A DNA stretch of 64,000 bases from Thiothrix nivea DSM 5205 (GTDB taxonomy: Bacteria > Pseudomonadota > Gammaproteobacteria > Thiotrichales > Thiotrichaceae), in NCBI RefSeq assembly GCF_000260135.1, contig NZ_JH651384.1, forward strand, positions 127,693 to 191,692. Reading direction: 5' to 3'. The notes under the pieces are model-generated. The model had not been told where the DNA came from. It ran no database searches and was given only the letters and a program-made list of their open reading frames with translations. Shown here piece by piece: positions 54,402-63,900 of the stretch (positions within the stretch are counted from its first letter, which is position 1; every line of letters starts with the position of its first letter). The position numbers and the translations under genes are program-made.

Positions 54402-55274
54402 ATGCCATCTGACCCTTCCAACCCCTACCTGCTGGACAAACGCAAAACCCGCCTGGGTTTTGAACGCGCCGCCAACACCTACGACGCCAACGCTGTTCTG
54501 CAACGCGAAGTCGGTAGCCGCCTGCTGGAACGGCTCGACCTGATCAAGATGCAGCCCGCAACCGTGCTCGACCTTGGTTGCGGCACGGGCGCGGTCAGCG
54601 AACACCTGCTCAAGCGCTACAAGAAAGCCCGCATCATCGGCATCGATCTGGCGCTGAACATGGCGCAGAAAACCTGCCAGCGCGGTGGCTGGTTCCGTAA
54701 GCCACGCGCAGTATGCGCCGACGCCGCCCGTTTGCCTTTCCAGCCGCAATGCGCCGACATGCTGGTGTCCAACCTGATGCTGCAATGGTGCAATGACCTG
54801 CCCGCCGTGTTCAGCGAATTCGCACAAGCATTGAAACCGGAAGGGCTGCTGATGTTTTCCACCTTCGGCCCTGACACCCTCAAGGAGCTGCGCGCCAGTT
54901 GGGGGAGGGTGGATGGCTATACCCACGCCAGCCGTTTCACCGACATGCACGACGTGGGCGACGCCCTGTTGCAGGCCGGTTTCCGTGATCCGGTGGTGGA
55001 TATGGAAATCATCACCCTGACTTACGCCGATGTGCGTGGCTTGCTACGTGACCTCAAAGGTATCGGCGCGAATAATGCCACCTACGGGCGCAACCACGGT
55101 TTGACCGGCAAAGCGCGCCTACAGGCATTCTTGCAGGCTTACGAATACTTCCGTCTGGAGGATGGGCATTATCCGGCGACTTATGAGGTGGTGTATGGTC
55201 ATGCATGGGCATCCAAGCTGTTGCCCTCGAAATTGCCGGAAAAATTCATCCCCATTATGAGGAGCCAACCATGA
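54402..55274 (+). CDS. bioC: BioC, malonyl-ACP O-methyltransferase of biotin synthesis
   Basis: About 290 residues from MPSDPSNPYLLDKRKTRLGFERAANTY. A class I SAM methyltransferase fold shows motif I VLDLGCGTGAVSEHLL, the acidic motif II GIDLALNMAQ, and LVSNLMLQWCNDLPAVFSE, with GLLMFSTFGPDTLKELR typical of BioC. It methylates malonyl-ACP to start pimeloyl synthesis. No other bio genes lie here. The stop overlaps the CDGSH gene start (ATGA). Confidence 0.9.
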   Translation: MPSDPSNPYLLDKRKTRLGFERAANTYDANAVLQREVGSRLLERLDLIKMQPATVLDLGCGTGAVSEHLLKRYKKARIIGIDLALNMAQKTCQRGGWFRKPRAVCADAARLPFQPQCADMLVSNLMLQWCNDLPAVFSEFAQALKPEGLLMFSTFGPDTLKELRASWGRVDGYTHASRFTDMHDVGDALLQAGFRDPVVDMEIITLTYADVRGLLRDLKGIGANNATYGRNHGLTGKARLQAFLQAYEYFRLEDGHYPATYEVVYGHAWASKLLPSKLPEKFIPIMRSQP

Positions 55275-55513
55275 CCGAACCTGTCATCGCGCAGAAAAAG
55301 CCGTGTGTAATGGAGCTGGAACCCGGAACCCGCTATTGGTGGTGCGCCTGCGGGCGTTCCGCCAACCAGCCGTTTTGCGACGGTTCACACGCGGGAACCA
55401 GTATCGAACCGCTGGAATTCACTGTGCCGGAAAAGAAAAAATACGGCTTGTGCGCCTGCAAGCACACCCGCAATGCGCCGTTCTGTGATGCAACTCATCG
55501 TAATCTGGATTAA
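55271..55513 (+). CDS. CDGSH iron-sulfur domain protein (two motifs)
   Basis: 80 residues holding two CDGSH-type [2Fe-2S] motifs, CACGRSANQPFCDGSH (about 25-40) and CACKHTRNAPFCDATH (about 62-77). Each supplies three Cys and one His. These small proteins transfer clusters or electrons; the partner is unknown. It overlaps bioC by four bases and is probably co-transcribed. Confidence 0.9.
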   Translation: MTEPVIAQKKPCVMELEPGTRYWWCACGRSANQPFCDGSHAGTSIEPLEFTVPEKKKYGLCACKHTRNAPFCDATHRNLD

Positions 55514-55569
55514 AGCCCGAAATGCCTGTGCTAGACTGACAGCGTTTCCACGCTATCTGGTTTATAACA

Positions 55570-56013
55570 ATGAAAAAAACCTATACGATCCAGACAGTCA
55601 CGCACACCGTCATTTCCCCAGGGAAGGGTTCCATTATTTGGGAGTTGCTGGATGCCGCCGATGACCGCCAGCGTAAAATCAATGGGATCACCACTTTGGA
55701 CAAGGATGGGGTGATTGAGGTTGCCCGTTCAATCTACACCCGAGAATCGCCATTGGTTGAAGAGCTGCTGCTGCATAACGAAGGTGATACCTTCACCATC
55801 GACTTTACCGAGTTCAACAAGGCGCAGGGGTATATCAACCGGGAAATCTACGCCAACATGAAAAAATGTGAGCGTATGGCTTGCTTGGCACAACGGGTAG
55901 GGCAAGTACTTGCGGTGGCAGCAGCGGTGGCAGTACTCTGGCTGGGTTGGACGCTATTTGCCAGCGTCAATGAGTTTGCCCAACAACAACCCCTGACACA
56001 CCATGTACCTTGA
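55570..56013 (+). CDS. Hypothetical protein with one C-terminal membrane segment
   Basis: 147 residues starting MKKTYTIQTVTHTVISPGKG. It is a soluble alpha/beta region of about 100 residues with no recognised family, followed by MACLAQRVGQVLAVAAAVAVLWLGWTLF-type hydrophobic sequence (about 116-136) and a short tail. The end overlaps the Nudix gene by eleven bases, so they are coupled. Function unknown; a membrane-anchored partner of the Nudix protein is possible only by context. Confidence 0.7.
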   Translation: MKKTYTIQTVTHTVISPGKGSIIWELLDAADDRQRKINGITTLDKDGVIEVARSIYTRESPLVEELLLHNEGDTFTIDFTEFNKAQGYINREIYANMKKCERMACLAQRVGQVLAVAAAVAVLWLGWTLFASVNEFAQQQPLTHHVP

Positions 56014-56887
56014 CCGAATCCAAACCTGCAACAATTTTGACCCTACCCACTACCGCGCCCTGCTGGTCGACGGCAAAACTTATGGCCAGGTGCACCCTGC
56101 TTTCGCCGAGCAGCTAGCCGGGTGGCCGGAAGTTTTTACGGTAACTACCACGCAGGTGGTGCTGAACCCAGAGCTGGCTGACTATTTTTCCCGCACGGAA
56201 GCCGTAGCTCCAGTCTTCCGTAACCTGCATGAAGCTGGCGTGATCGACACCTGGGTGGCAGAAGCTTACCCCATCACGCTGGAATTTGGCGGCCATGCTG
56301 AACTGGAAATCGAACGCGCCGCCACCCAGTTCATGGGGGTGAAAACCTTCGGTATCCACCTCAACGGCCTGGTGAAAAAAAGCGACGGCATCCATGTCTG
56401 GGTTGGCACGCGCTCGCTGGACAAGCCTTTCTGGCCCGGCCAGCTCGACCAGATGGTTGCGGGTGGCCAGCCGGTCGGCCTGGGCTTGCTGGAAAACGTT
56501 ATCAAGGAAGCGCAGGAAGAGGCAAATATCCCGCCAGAACTGGCGAGGCAATCACAGGCCGTAGGAACCATACCCTACCGGCAGGAAGGCTGGCGCGGGC
56601 TGGACAATTCCACTATCCATGTGTACGACTTGTGGCTGCCGGAAGACTTTGTGCCGGAAAATACCGATGGCGAAGTGATCGGCTTTGAACTGATGCCATT
56701 GGCTGAAATCGCCCGTCTGACCGAAACGACCGAAGAATTCAAGGATAATTGCAATCTGGTCAATATTGATCTTCTATTGCGTATGGGTGTGATTACACCG
56801 CAACATCCCGAATATGCTGCTATCCTCAATAGCCTATACAATGCTGGTAATACAAAAGAGATAAAAAATGCGACAAGGACAACCTAA
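56003..56887 (+). CDS. Nudix hydrolase with N-terminal DUF4743 domain
   Basis: 294 residues. The N-terminal half (HYRALLVDGKTYGQVHPAFAEQL, VFRNLHEAGVID) matches DUF4743. The Nudix box is GGQPVGLGLLENVIKEAQEEANI (about 152-174), with the EA.EEA core that binds Mg. Such proteins resemble thiamine-diphosphate-related Nudix enzymes of plants and yeast (Tpk-associated), but the substrate here is unproven. It overlaps pepN by 20 bases. Confidence 0.82.
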   Translation: MYLDRIQTCNNFDPTHYRALLVDGKTYGQVHPAFAEQLAGWPEVFTVTTTQVVLNPELADYFSRTEAVAPVFRNLHEAGVIDTWVAEAYPITLEFGGHAELEIERAATQFMGVKTFGIHLNGLVKKSDGIHVWVGTRSLDKPFWPGQLDQMVAGGQPVGLGLLENVIKEAQEEANIPPELARQSQAVGTIPYRQEGWRGLDNSTIHVYDLWLPEDFVPENTDGEVIGFELMPLAEIARLTETTEEFKDNCNLVNIDLLLRMGVITPQHPEYAAILNSLYNAGNTKEIKNATRTT

Positions 56888-59477
56888 AACCGTTTTGCTG
56901 CGCGATTATACTGCGCCTGCTTACAGTGTCGATGCCCTCTCACTGGTATTCGAACTGGGCGAAGATTCCACCAAAGTGACCAGCGTCGCCAATTACCGGC
57001 GCAACCGGGATGTGCCTGCTGATGCACTGCTGGAACTGTACGGGGAGGAACTGGAACTGCTTGAGCTGCGCCTCAACGGCCTGCCGCTCAAGGAAGGCGA
57101 TTACACCCTGACCGACGCAGGCATGAGCATTCCCAATGTATCCGCCATGTGCACGCTGGAGGTTGTTACCCGCATTTATCCGCAGAAAAATACCTCGCTG
57201 GAAGGGCTGTACCAGTCCAGCGGCAACTTCTGCACCCAGTGCGAAGCGCAGGGTTTCCGCAAGATCACCTATTACCCCGACCGTCCGGATGTGATGGCGG
57301 TGTTCACTACCCAGATTCTGGCTGACAAGCAGAAATATCCGGTACTGCTATCGAATGGTAACCTCACCGGTAGCGGCGACCTGCCCGACGGGCGTCACTG
57401 GGCGCGTTGGGAAGACCCGTTCCGCAAGCCTGCCTACCTGTTTGCGTTGGTGGCGGGCAACTTGCAGCATGTGGAAGGCCGTTACACCACCGCCTCCGGG
57501 CGCGACGTGACCCTGCGCATCTACACCGAAGCGCACAATATCGACAAGTGCGACCACGCCATGCAGTCGCTGAAACGGGCGATGCACTGGGATGAAGAGC
57601 GTTTCGGGCTGGAATACGACCTCGACATCTACATGATCGTCGCCGTCGACGACTTCAACATGGGGGCGATGGAAAACAAGGGGCTGAACGTTTTCAATTC
57701 CAAACTGGTGTTCGCCAGCCCGGCAACGGCGACCGACATGGATTACGTTAGCATCGAAGCGGTCATCGGCCACGAATATTTCCACAACTGGACTGGCAAC
57801 CGCGTTACCTGCCGCGACTGGTTCCAGTTGTCGCTGAAAGAAGGCTTGACGGTGTTCCGCGACCAGGAATTTACCTCCGACTTGCATTCGCGCCCAGTCA
57901 AACGCATTGAGGACGTGCGGGCATTGCGTACCTTTCAGTTTACTGAGGATGCCAGCCCGATGGCACACCCGATTCGCCCGTCGTCCTACATGGAGATCAA
58001 CAACTTTTACACCGTGACCGTGTATGAAAAGGGCGCGGAAGTGGTGCGCATGTACCAGACCCTGCTGGGGCGCGACGGCTTCCGTAAGGGCATGGATTTG
58101 TACTTCCAGCGCCACGATGGGCAAGCGGTTTCCACCGAAAATTTCCTCGCGGCGATGGCGGATGCGAACGGAACCGACCTCAGCCAGTTTCAGCGTTGGT
58201 ACGACCAGGCCGGTACGCCGCAGGTCACGGCGTGGATGGAGTATGACGCCGCCGCGCAGGCTTGCACCTTGCATTTCACCCAGACCTGCCCGCCAACGCC
58301 AGAAGCCGACAGCAAGCAGCCGTTCCTGATTCCGCTGGAAGTGGGCTTGCTGGATAGTCAGGGGCAGGACATCATCGGTACGCAAGTCCTACGCCTGACC
58401 GATGCCGAACAGTCTTTCCGCTTCGATAATGTGCCGGAACAGCCAGTGCCATCCCTGCTACGGGGCTTCTCTGCGCCAGTGAAACTGGAATATCCGTATA
58501 GTGACGCCGACCTTGCGTTCCTCATGAAACACGACAGCGATGCCTTCAATCGCTGGGATGCGGGGCAGCGGCTGGCGATGGGAACCATCCTCAAGCTGTT
58601 GCAATCCAGCCAGCAACAGGAAGCATTCGGTTTGGAAGATAACTTTATCAGCGCTTTCCAGTCTGTGCTGAATGATGACTCGCTGGATCATGCCTTGCGT
58701 GCCGAAGCACTGCAATTGCCGTCCGAAGCGGATATTGCCGAAGTGGCGCGGCCTTCCGACCCGGAAGCCATCCATGTCGTGCGCGAATTCATCCATGCTA
58801 CCCTGGCCAAGGCGCTGCGCCTCGATCTGGAGCGCCTGTACGCCGAATTGCATGAAACCGGCGAATATTCCCCGGATGCTGCCAGCATTGGCCGCCGCAG
58901 CTTGAAAAACGTCTGTCTGGCTTACCTGGGGCGCATCCAGGATCACGGTATCCACGCGCTTTGCCAGCAGCAATACAGGCAGGCTGGCAATATGACCGAT
59001 GCAATGGCGGCACTCTCCGTACTCAGCCGTACCGACTGCCCGGAACGTGAGGAAGCCTTGCAGCATTTCCACGACCGCTGGCAACACGACCCGCTGGTGA
59101 TGGACAAATGGTTTGCGCTGCAAGCCACCTCGTCGCTGCCGGGTACGCTGGGGCAGGTGCAAGGGCTGATGCAGCACAAACTGTTCACCCTCAGCAACCC
59201 CAACAAGGTACGCGCCCTGATCGGCAGTTTCGCCATGCGTAACCCGCTGCATTTCCACGCGCAGGACGGCAGCGGCTACAGTTTTCTGACCGACAATGTG
59301 CTGGAACTGGATGCGATGAACCCACAAATCGCCTCACGCATGGTGCGCCCGTTGATGAACTGGCGGCATTACGAACCCACCCGCAGCGCCTTGATGAAGG
59401 TGCAACTGGAACGTATCCAGGCGCACAGCGGTTTATCGGCAGATGTATACGAAATTGTCAGCAAGAGTCTGGTATAA
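56868..59477 (+). CDS. pepN: PepN, aminopeptidase N (M1 family)
   Basis: 869 residues, the usual length of bacterial PepN. Substrate motif is FNMGAMENKG. The zinc site is VIGHEYFHNW with the third ligand Glu about 19 residues later in LSLKEGLTVFRDQEF. The C-terminal helical domain follows. It removes N-terminal residues from peptides in the cytosol. Start MRQGQPKTVLLRDY lies inside the end of the Nudix gene. Confidence 0.96.
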   Translation: MRQGQPKTVLLRDYTAPAYSVDALSLVFELGEDSTKVTSVANYRRNRDVPADALLELYGEELELLELRLNGLPLKEGDYTLTDAGMSIPNVSAMCTLEVVTRIYPQKNTSLEGLYQSSGNFCTQCEAQGFRKITYYPDRPDVMAVFTTQILADKQKYPVLLSNGNLTGSGDLPDGRHWARWEDPFRKPAYLFALVAGNLQHVEGRYTTASGRDVTLRIYTEAHNIDKCDHAMQSLKRAMHWDEERFGLEYDLDIYMIVAVDDFNMGAMENKGLNVFNSKLVFASPATATDMDYVSIEAVIGHEYFHNWTGNRVTCRDWFQLSLKEGLTVFRDQEFTSDLHSRPVKRIEDVRALRTFQFTEDASPMAHPIRPSSYMEINNFYTVTVYEKGAEVVRMYQTLLGRDGFRKGMDLYFQRHDGQAVSTENFLAAMADANGTDLSQFQRWYDQAGTPQVTAWMEYDAAAQACTLHFTQTCPPTPEADSKQPFLIPLEVGLLDSQGQDIIGTQVLRLTDAEQSFRFDNVPEQPVPSLLRGFSAPVKLEYPYSDADLAFLMKHDSDAFNRWDAGQRLAMGTILKLLQSSQQQEAFGLEDNFISAFQSVLNDDSLDHALRAEALQLPSEADIAEVARPSDPEAIHVVREFIHATLAKALRLDLERLYAELHETGEYSPDAASIGRRSLKNVCLAYLGRIQDHGIHALCQQQYRQAGNMTDAMAALSVLSRTDCPEREEALQHFHDRWQHDPLVMDKWFALQATSSLPGTLGQVQGLMQHKLFTLSNPNKVRALIGSFAMRNPLHFHAQDGSGYSFLTDNVLELDAMNPQIASRMVRPLMNWRHYEPTRSALMKVQLERIQAHSGLSADVYEIVSKSLV

Positions 59478-59512
59478 TCGGCGGGCTAATTCACAAAGGG
59501 AGAGCAGGATTG

Positions 59513-59965
59513 ATGAAAAACAAGCTGTTGAAATCGCTGGGGCTGGCGACTGTCTTGATGCTTGGGGTTAATGCCGCCAGCGCCGATGAAATCTGGAACA
59601 GTAATGTAGGCCGTATCGTGTATGCAGATGAAATCGGCCCGACCGCCGTATTTGCCTACGGCCCTGAAGACGACCCGGGCGTGGTGTATGTGCTGGGTCT
59701 GGCCAAGGTGTACCAGAACCGTGGCACGTATGACGGTTACTGGGCCAAGAACAAGGCCAAAGTGGAATGCAAGACCGAGCGCCCCGGCATTTTTGGCAAA
59801 ATGACCAAATACTGGGGGCGTTTCCAGGTCAAGTTCGTTGATGCCAACTTCCCGTCACGCTGGGAAGGCACTTGGAGCTACTGCGACGGTGAAGCCGAGA
59901 AAGTGAAGATTCAGGCGACCCCGGCCATTGGCGAAGCCGCTGTGCCGAAGCAGGACAAAGACTAA
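59513..59965 (+). CDS. Hypothetical secreted protein
   Basis: About 150 residues from MKNKLLKSLGLATVLMLG, with a signal peptide ending NAASADE. The mature part has two cysteine positions (ECKTERPG and SYCDGE) and many aromatic residues (YGPEDDPGVVYVLGLAKVY, RWEGTWSYC). No family is recognised. GGGAGAGCAGG precedes the start. It lies 35 bp after pepN and overlaps the convergent hypF end by four bases. Confidence 0.7.
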   Translation: MKNKLLKSLGLATVLMLGVNAASADEIWNSNVGRIVYADEIGPTAVFAYGPEDDPGVVYVLGLAKVYQNRGTYDGYWAKNKAKVECKTERPGIFGKMTKYWGRFQVKFVDANFPSRWEGTWSYCDGEAEKVKIQATPAIGEAAVPKQDKD

Positions 59966-62349
59966 ACTGCAAGCAGCCTTGCGGCTCCTATCGCGGCCTG
60001 TCCCAGTGACAGGCCGCCGTCGTTGGTGGGTACGCTGCTGTGGGTCAGCACGTTCAATCCCATCCCTTCCAGTGTTTTCAGCAAACCCTTGAACAGCAGG
60101 GCGTTCTGGAATACGCCGCCTGACAAGGCAATCGCCCGGATTTCAGGCATTTCCTCACACAACTTCCCGGCAAGCTCGCTGATGACATGGATCAAACCCT
60201 GGTGGAATTGCGCCGAAATGGCGGCGCGGTTGTAGCCGGTTTGCAGGTCTTTCAACAGTTCGTACCACATGGGTGCAGGGTCGATTTCCCATGTGCCGGA
60301 AAGTGTTTGTTCCAGCAGGAAGGGGTAGGGTGGAACGATATTCAGCAGGCAGGGCGGGGTGGCGGCTTCCAGTTCGATGGCAGCTTGCCCTTCGTAGCTG
60401 ATGGCGTTGCGGCTGAAGCCGAGGGCGGCGGCCACGGCGTCGAACAAGCGCCCGCAGGAACTGGTTAGGGGGGAGTTGATGCCGCGTTCCTGCATTACTG
60501 CAAGTGTTGCCAGTGCTTGCTGTTGCAAGTGCTGGATCATTTCCAGGCTGGAAAATTGCTCTTCGACAGACTTCCAACCGAGGTTTTGCAGGTGCGCCCA
60601 GGTGTTGCGCCAGGGTTGCAGGATGGCTTGTGTGCCGCCGGGCATGGGGGTGGGTTTGAAATGACCCAAGCGCTGGTAGTCGGTGTAGTCTGCCAGCAGG
60701 AATTCACCGCCCCAGATCGTGCCATCGTCGCCGTAGCCCAGACCGTCCAGAACGATGCCGAGGACTTTTCCGCCCTCCAGCGGCCAGTTGTTTTCGGCCA
60801 TGCAGGCGGCGACATGGGCATGATGGTGCTGGGCTTCGATCAGCGGTAAAGCGTGTTCCCTTGCCCATTGCTGGCCTAACTGCGTGGAGCGGTAGCCGGG
60901 GTGTTGGTCGACGATAATGGCTGCTGGCTGATGCTCAAAGAGTTGCTGGTAGAGGTGCAGGGTGTGTTCGTATTCTTTCCAGGTACGGGCGTCTTCAAGG
61001 TCGCCGAGGTGTTGGGAAAGGATAGCCTGGCCGTCGCGTACCAAGGCGAAAGTATTTTTGAGTTCGCCGCCCATGGCTAGTAGTGGGGAGGTGTTCCCGA
61101 AACCAGTGGGCAGGGTGAGCGGTTCCGGTGCATAGCCCCGGGCGCGGCGCAGGATGCGTGGCTTGCCAGTCAGTACCCGCGTAACAGCATCATCCACCCG
61201 GTTGACGATGAGGCGGTTGTGCAACAGCAGGTAATCAGCAATGCCTTGCATCCGCTGGCGGGTTTCTTCCACGCTGATGCATTGTGGTTCCTCGGTCAGG
61301 TTGGCGCTGGTCATCACCAGTGGCGTTTCCCAGGTTTCCAGTAACAGGGCATGCAGTGGGGTGTAGGGGAGCATGAAACCGAGTAAGAAACCCCTCCCCA
61401 GCCCTCCCCTTATCAGGGGAGGGAGCAAAGCCGCACTCTGCTCCTCTTGTCCCTCCCCTGATAAGGGGAGGTTAGGAGGGGTTTCTTCCAACAACACAAT
61501 CGGCGCATGTTTACTTTGCAGTAATGCGGCTTCATCCTCACTCACATGGCAATAACGCTGAATCACCGCCAAATCCCGTGCCATCAACGCCAACGGTTTC
61601 TGGTAACGGCGCTTACGACGCCGCAGCTCCGCAACAGCACGTTCATTACTAGCGTCACAAGTCAGATGCACGCCGCCCAAACCCATGATGGCAAGGATAT
61701 GTCCTGCCCGCAGCAAACGGCTGGCGCTGTCGATGCAATCCCGTTCGCTTTCATCCGGTTCAACCCGTTGCCCCGTCATGTCTTCCAGCCACAGTTGCGG
61801 CCCACAAACCGCGCAGGCATTAGGCTGAGCGTGAAAGCGCCGGTCGGAGGGGTCGATATATTCCTGCTGGCAATCTGGGCAGAGGGTGAAACCGGCCATG
61901 CTGGTATTGGCACGATCATAGGGAATGCCGCGCACAATGCTCAGACGTGGGCCACAGTGGGTGCAGTTGGTGAATGGGTAGCGGTAACGCCGGTTATGCG
62001 GTTCAAAAATATCTGCACGGCAAGCAGGGCATATCGCCGCATCCGGCAAGATACCGGTGTGAATATCGCCGGATTCACTGGCAATGATGCGGAAATCACC
62101 GTGAGGGCAAGGCGCATCCAGCGCCTCGACTTGTACGCCGTCTATCCGTGCCAGTGGAGGAATGTCAGCCCGTAACACCTGCTGGAAAGTCACCAGTCTG
62201 GAAGCATCACCCCAAGCCTCAACCAGCACACCGGCACTGTCGTTGCGCACTGTCCCGGCAATACCATGGGTGCGCGCCAGCCGCCAGACATTGGGGCGAA
62301 AGCCGACGCCTTGCACCAGGCCAGTAATACGGATACGGCAGGACTCCAC
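59962..62349 (-). CDS. hypF: HypF, carbamoyltransferase for [NiFe]-hydrogenase maturation
   Basis: 795 residues. The order is an acylphosphatase domain (ITGLVQGVGFRPNVWRLA), two zinc fingers (CPACRADIFEP, CTHCGP, CPDCQQEY, CAVCGP), a YrdC domain (about 200-390), and a C-terminal Kae1-like domain with HHAHVAACMAE, GIVLDGLGYGDDGTIWGGEF and LSGGVFQN. HypF makes thiocarboxamide on HypE for the CN ligands of hydrogenase. A palindromic element adds about 34 residues (EETPPNLPLSGEGQ...IRGGLGRGF) within the YrdC domain without breaking the frame. Other hyp genes are absent from the window. Confidence 0.93.
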   Translation of the reverse strand: MESCRIRITGLVQGVGFRPNVWRLARTHGIAGTVRNDSAGVLVEAWGDASRLVTFQQVLRADIPPLARIDGVQVEALDAPCPHGDFRIIASESGDIHTGILPDAAICPACRADIFEPHNRRYRYPFTNCTHCGPRLSIVRGIPYDRANTSMAGFTLCPDCQQEYIDPSDRRFHAQPNACAVCGPQLWLEDMTGQRVEPDESERDCIDSASRLLRAGHILAIMGLGGVHLTCDASNERAVAELRRRKRRYQKPLALMARDLAVIQRYCHVSEDEAALLQSKHAPIVLLEETPPNLPLSGEGQEEQSAALLPPLIRGGLGRGFLLGFMLPYTPLHALLLETWETPLVMTSANLTEEPQCISVEETRQRMQGIADYLLLHNRLIVNRVDDAVTRVLTGKPRILRRARGYAPEPLTLPTGFGNTSPLLAMGGELKNTFALVRDGQAILSQHLGDLEDARTWKEYEHTLHLYQQLFEHQPAAIIVDQHPGYRSTQLGQQWAREHALPLIEAQHHHAHVAACMAENNWPLEGGKVLGIVLDGLGYGDDGTIWGGEFLLADYTDYQRLGHFKPTPMPGGTQAILQPWRNTWAHLQNLGWKSVEEQFSSLEMIQHLQQQALATLAVMQERGINSPLTSSCGRLFDAVAAALGFSRNAISYEGQAAIELEAATPPCLLNIVPPYPFLLEQTLSGTWEIDPAPMWYELLKDLQTGYNRAAISAQFHQGLIHVISELAGKLCEEMPEIRAIALSGGVFQNALLFKGLLKTLEGMGLNVLTHSSVPTNDGGLSLGQAAIGAARLLAV
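61385..61487. repeat. 103-bp palindromic element inside hypF (copy 3)
   Basis: The same 13-bp inverted ends as copy 1 (AAGAAACCCCTCC, GGAGGGGTTTCTT) and the same inner CCCCTTATCAGGGG and CCCCTGATAAGGGG motifs are present, with a different middle. It is translated in hypF as a Pro/Gly-rich peptide just before the conserved GFMLPYTPLH segment. Confidence 0.88.
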
Positions 62350-62447
62350 CGGGTCACCTCTTGTGGTTAGGAAACAATCTCCAAGGCTACCGCAAGTTGG
62401 GATGCCGGTCTGCTGTTATTTACCGCTTGGTTGGGCACAAATGAAAA

Positions 62448-62477
62448 GGGATCAATCCACCTTCGTGGATTGATCCC
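62448..62477. terminator. 13-bp perfect hairpin between hypF and a small secreted protein gene
   Basis: GGGATCAATCCAC and GTGGATTGATCCC enclose CTTC. A T-rich stretch (TTTAAATTTT) follows on the plus strand a few bases later, and TAGCCCCTTT is repeated twice. It could end transcription of the minus-strand gene at 62983, but the long perfect stem might instead be part of a repeat. Confidence 0.5.
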
Positions 62478-62524
62478 TAGCCCCTTTAAATTTTAGCCCT
62501 TAGCCCCTTTTGGAATAATAGGTA

Positions 62525-62983
62525 TCAACGCTTGGCGTTTGGCGTCTGATGGCCATTGTTTTGCTCAAACTGGACTTTTCTACCTTGGTCAGGTTTAGCT
62601 GGTGCTGGGCGATGTCCGTCACGTTTATCATCACGCTTGCCATCATGCTTTTTGACCACTTCCTTGTTGTTGGCCAGTTTGGTGATGTGCTTGCTCAACG
62701 CGGCTTCCTTGCCTTCCAGGCTGGTGCGTTCACGCTTGGTAACTTTGTGGTCTTTCAGCGCAGCTTTTACGGATGCGCCCAGTTGACGCAGTTCAGTACG
62801 CAGTACACGCTCTTCGCCTTGGGTCAGCTTGCCGCTCTTGACGCCTGCGTCAATGCGCATTTCCAATTTTGGCATGTTGACATCAACGCGGTTGTGATTG
62901 GGTTGTGGTGCTGCCATGGCGGCAGAAGAGGCGAACAGTACGCTGGCAACCAGTGCGCCGGAAAAGATGGATGTCATTTTCAT
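62525..62983 (-). CDS. Hypothetical small periplasmic protein, Lys/His-rich C terminus
   Basis: 152 residues with a signal peptide (IFSGALVASVLFASSAAMA). The mature part is helical: MRIDAGVKSGKLTQGEERVLRTEL and KVTKRERTSLEGKEAALSKHI form two related helical units. The C-terminal 45 residues are rich in Lys, Asp, His and Pro (KHDGKRDDKRDGHRP). No known family is recognised. A metal-binding or stress role is possible but unsupported. Confidence 0.65.
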   Translation of the reverse strand: MKMTSIFSGALVASVLFASSAAMAAPQPNHNRVDVNMPKLEMRIDAGVKSGKLTQGEERVLRTELRQLGASVKAALKDHKVTKRERTSLEGKEAALSKHITKLANNKEVVKKHDGKRDDKRDGHRPAPAKPDQGRKVQFEQNNGHQTPNAKR

Positions 62984-63126
62984 GGAGTTACTCCTGTTTA
63001 GGTCAGTTTAAATTTTGAAAGCTTTTTGCCTTTCGACAGGTGTAACTCTATGCCCCAATCTCGCAACAATTATGCCGTGATTGTGCAAAGATAATGGAAG
63101 TGCCGTGGGAAAAATGGCGGGGTAAT

Positions 63127-63747
63127 TCAGCCCTCAATCCGTGCCGCCAGATGCGCCCAGTCGATTTCCTGCAAGACCCGCGCCTGGTTCTGGATGTAGT
63201 TGTGTTTCATCGCTTCGCGTTTCTGTTCCGCAGTCGTGAAACCGTGGAAGGGCAGCATGGCCTCAAAAGCAGCGTCCTGATGTGACTTGATGGGCGTGAG
63301 CACATCTTCACGGCGGGTGTGGAAAGCGTCTTCCCCTTCCGCACAGACCTGATCGAACACATTGAAATGACGGCAGGCCAGCGGGCGCATAGGGTGGACG
63401 GAACACGCGCCATCCAGCAGGAACGGGCAAACGCCGCTGCTGGCATGGTTTTCCAATTGCGGCTTGAGGCGGGCGCGTTTGTCCGGCGACATCATTTTGG
63501 TGACATACCAGTACAAACCGAGCAGTTCCAACGGGAAAATGGGGATGGTGGTGTGGCTCCGACAGCAACTGGAGCAGCCCTTGGCGCAAGCGAGTTTGCG
63601 GCCTTTATGCTCTTCCTGCTTGATGCCTTTAGCGACGCCGACATCGGCGCGGTAATAAGCCTCCAGCGCGTGGCTTAGCCATTGGTGTTCAGCTTCTGCG
63701 CCGGGAAACCGCAAGCGTTGGGGTTTGGGGTATGCCTTGGCCATCAA
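63127..63747 (-). CDS. YkgJ-family cysteine cluster protein
   Basis: 206 residues (204 if the second Met is used). A cysteine cluster of the YkgJ (zinc- or iron-chelating) type is seen: LACAKGCSSCCRSHT near 53-67, GVCPFLLDGACSVHPMRPLACRHF near 107-130, and a further Cys in DQVCAEG. Members are thought to bind a metal centre; the reaction is unknown. It stands alone between two unrelated genes. Confidence 0.85.
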   Translation of the reverse strand: MMAKAYPKPQRLRFPGAEAEHQWLSHALEAYYRADVGVAKGIKQEEHKGRKLACAKGCSSCCRSHTTIPIFPLELLGLYWYVTKMMSPDKRARLKPQLENHASSGVCPFLLDGACSVHPMRPLACRHFNVFDQVCAEGEDAFHTRREDVLTPIKSHQDAAFEAMLPFHGFTTAEQKREAMKHNYIQNQARVLQEIDWAHLAARIEG

Positions 63748-63900
63748 TCATTCCCTGTTGCTGTTGTTGCCTGAAATACACGTCCCGTGCACGGCGAAGG
63801 GCTGGGTTTCGTCGGGTGATTAACCCCGTTCAGGATTGCCTGTCGTATACTCCAGTGAGTAAGTAACGGTATTGCCTGAAGATTTGCGAGGAGATACGTC

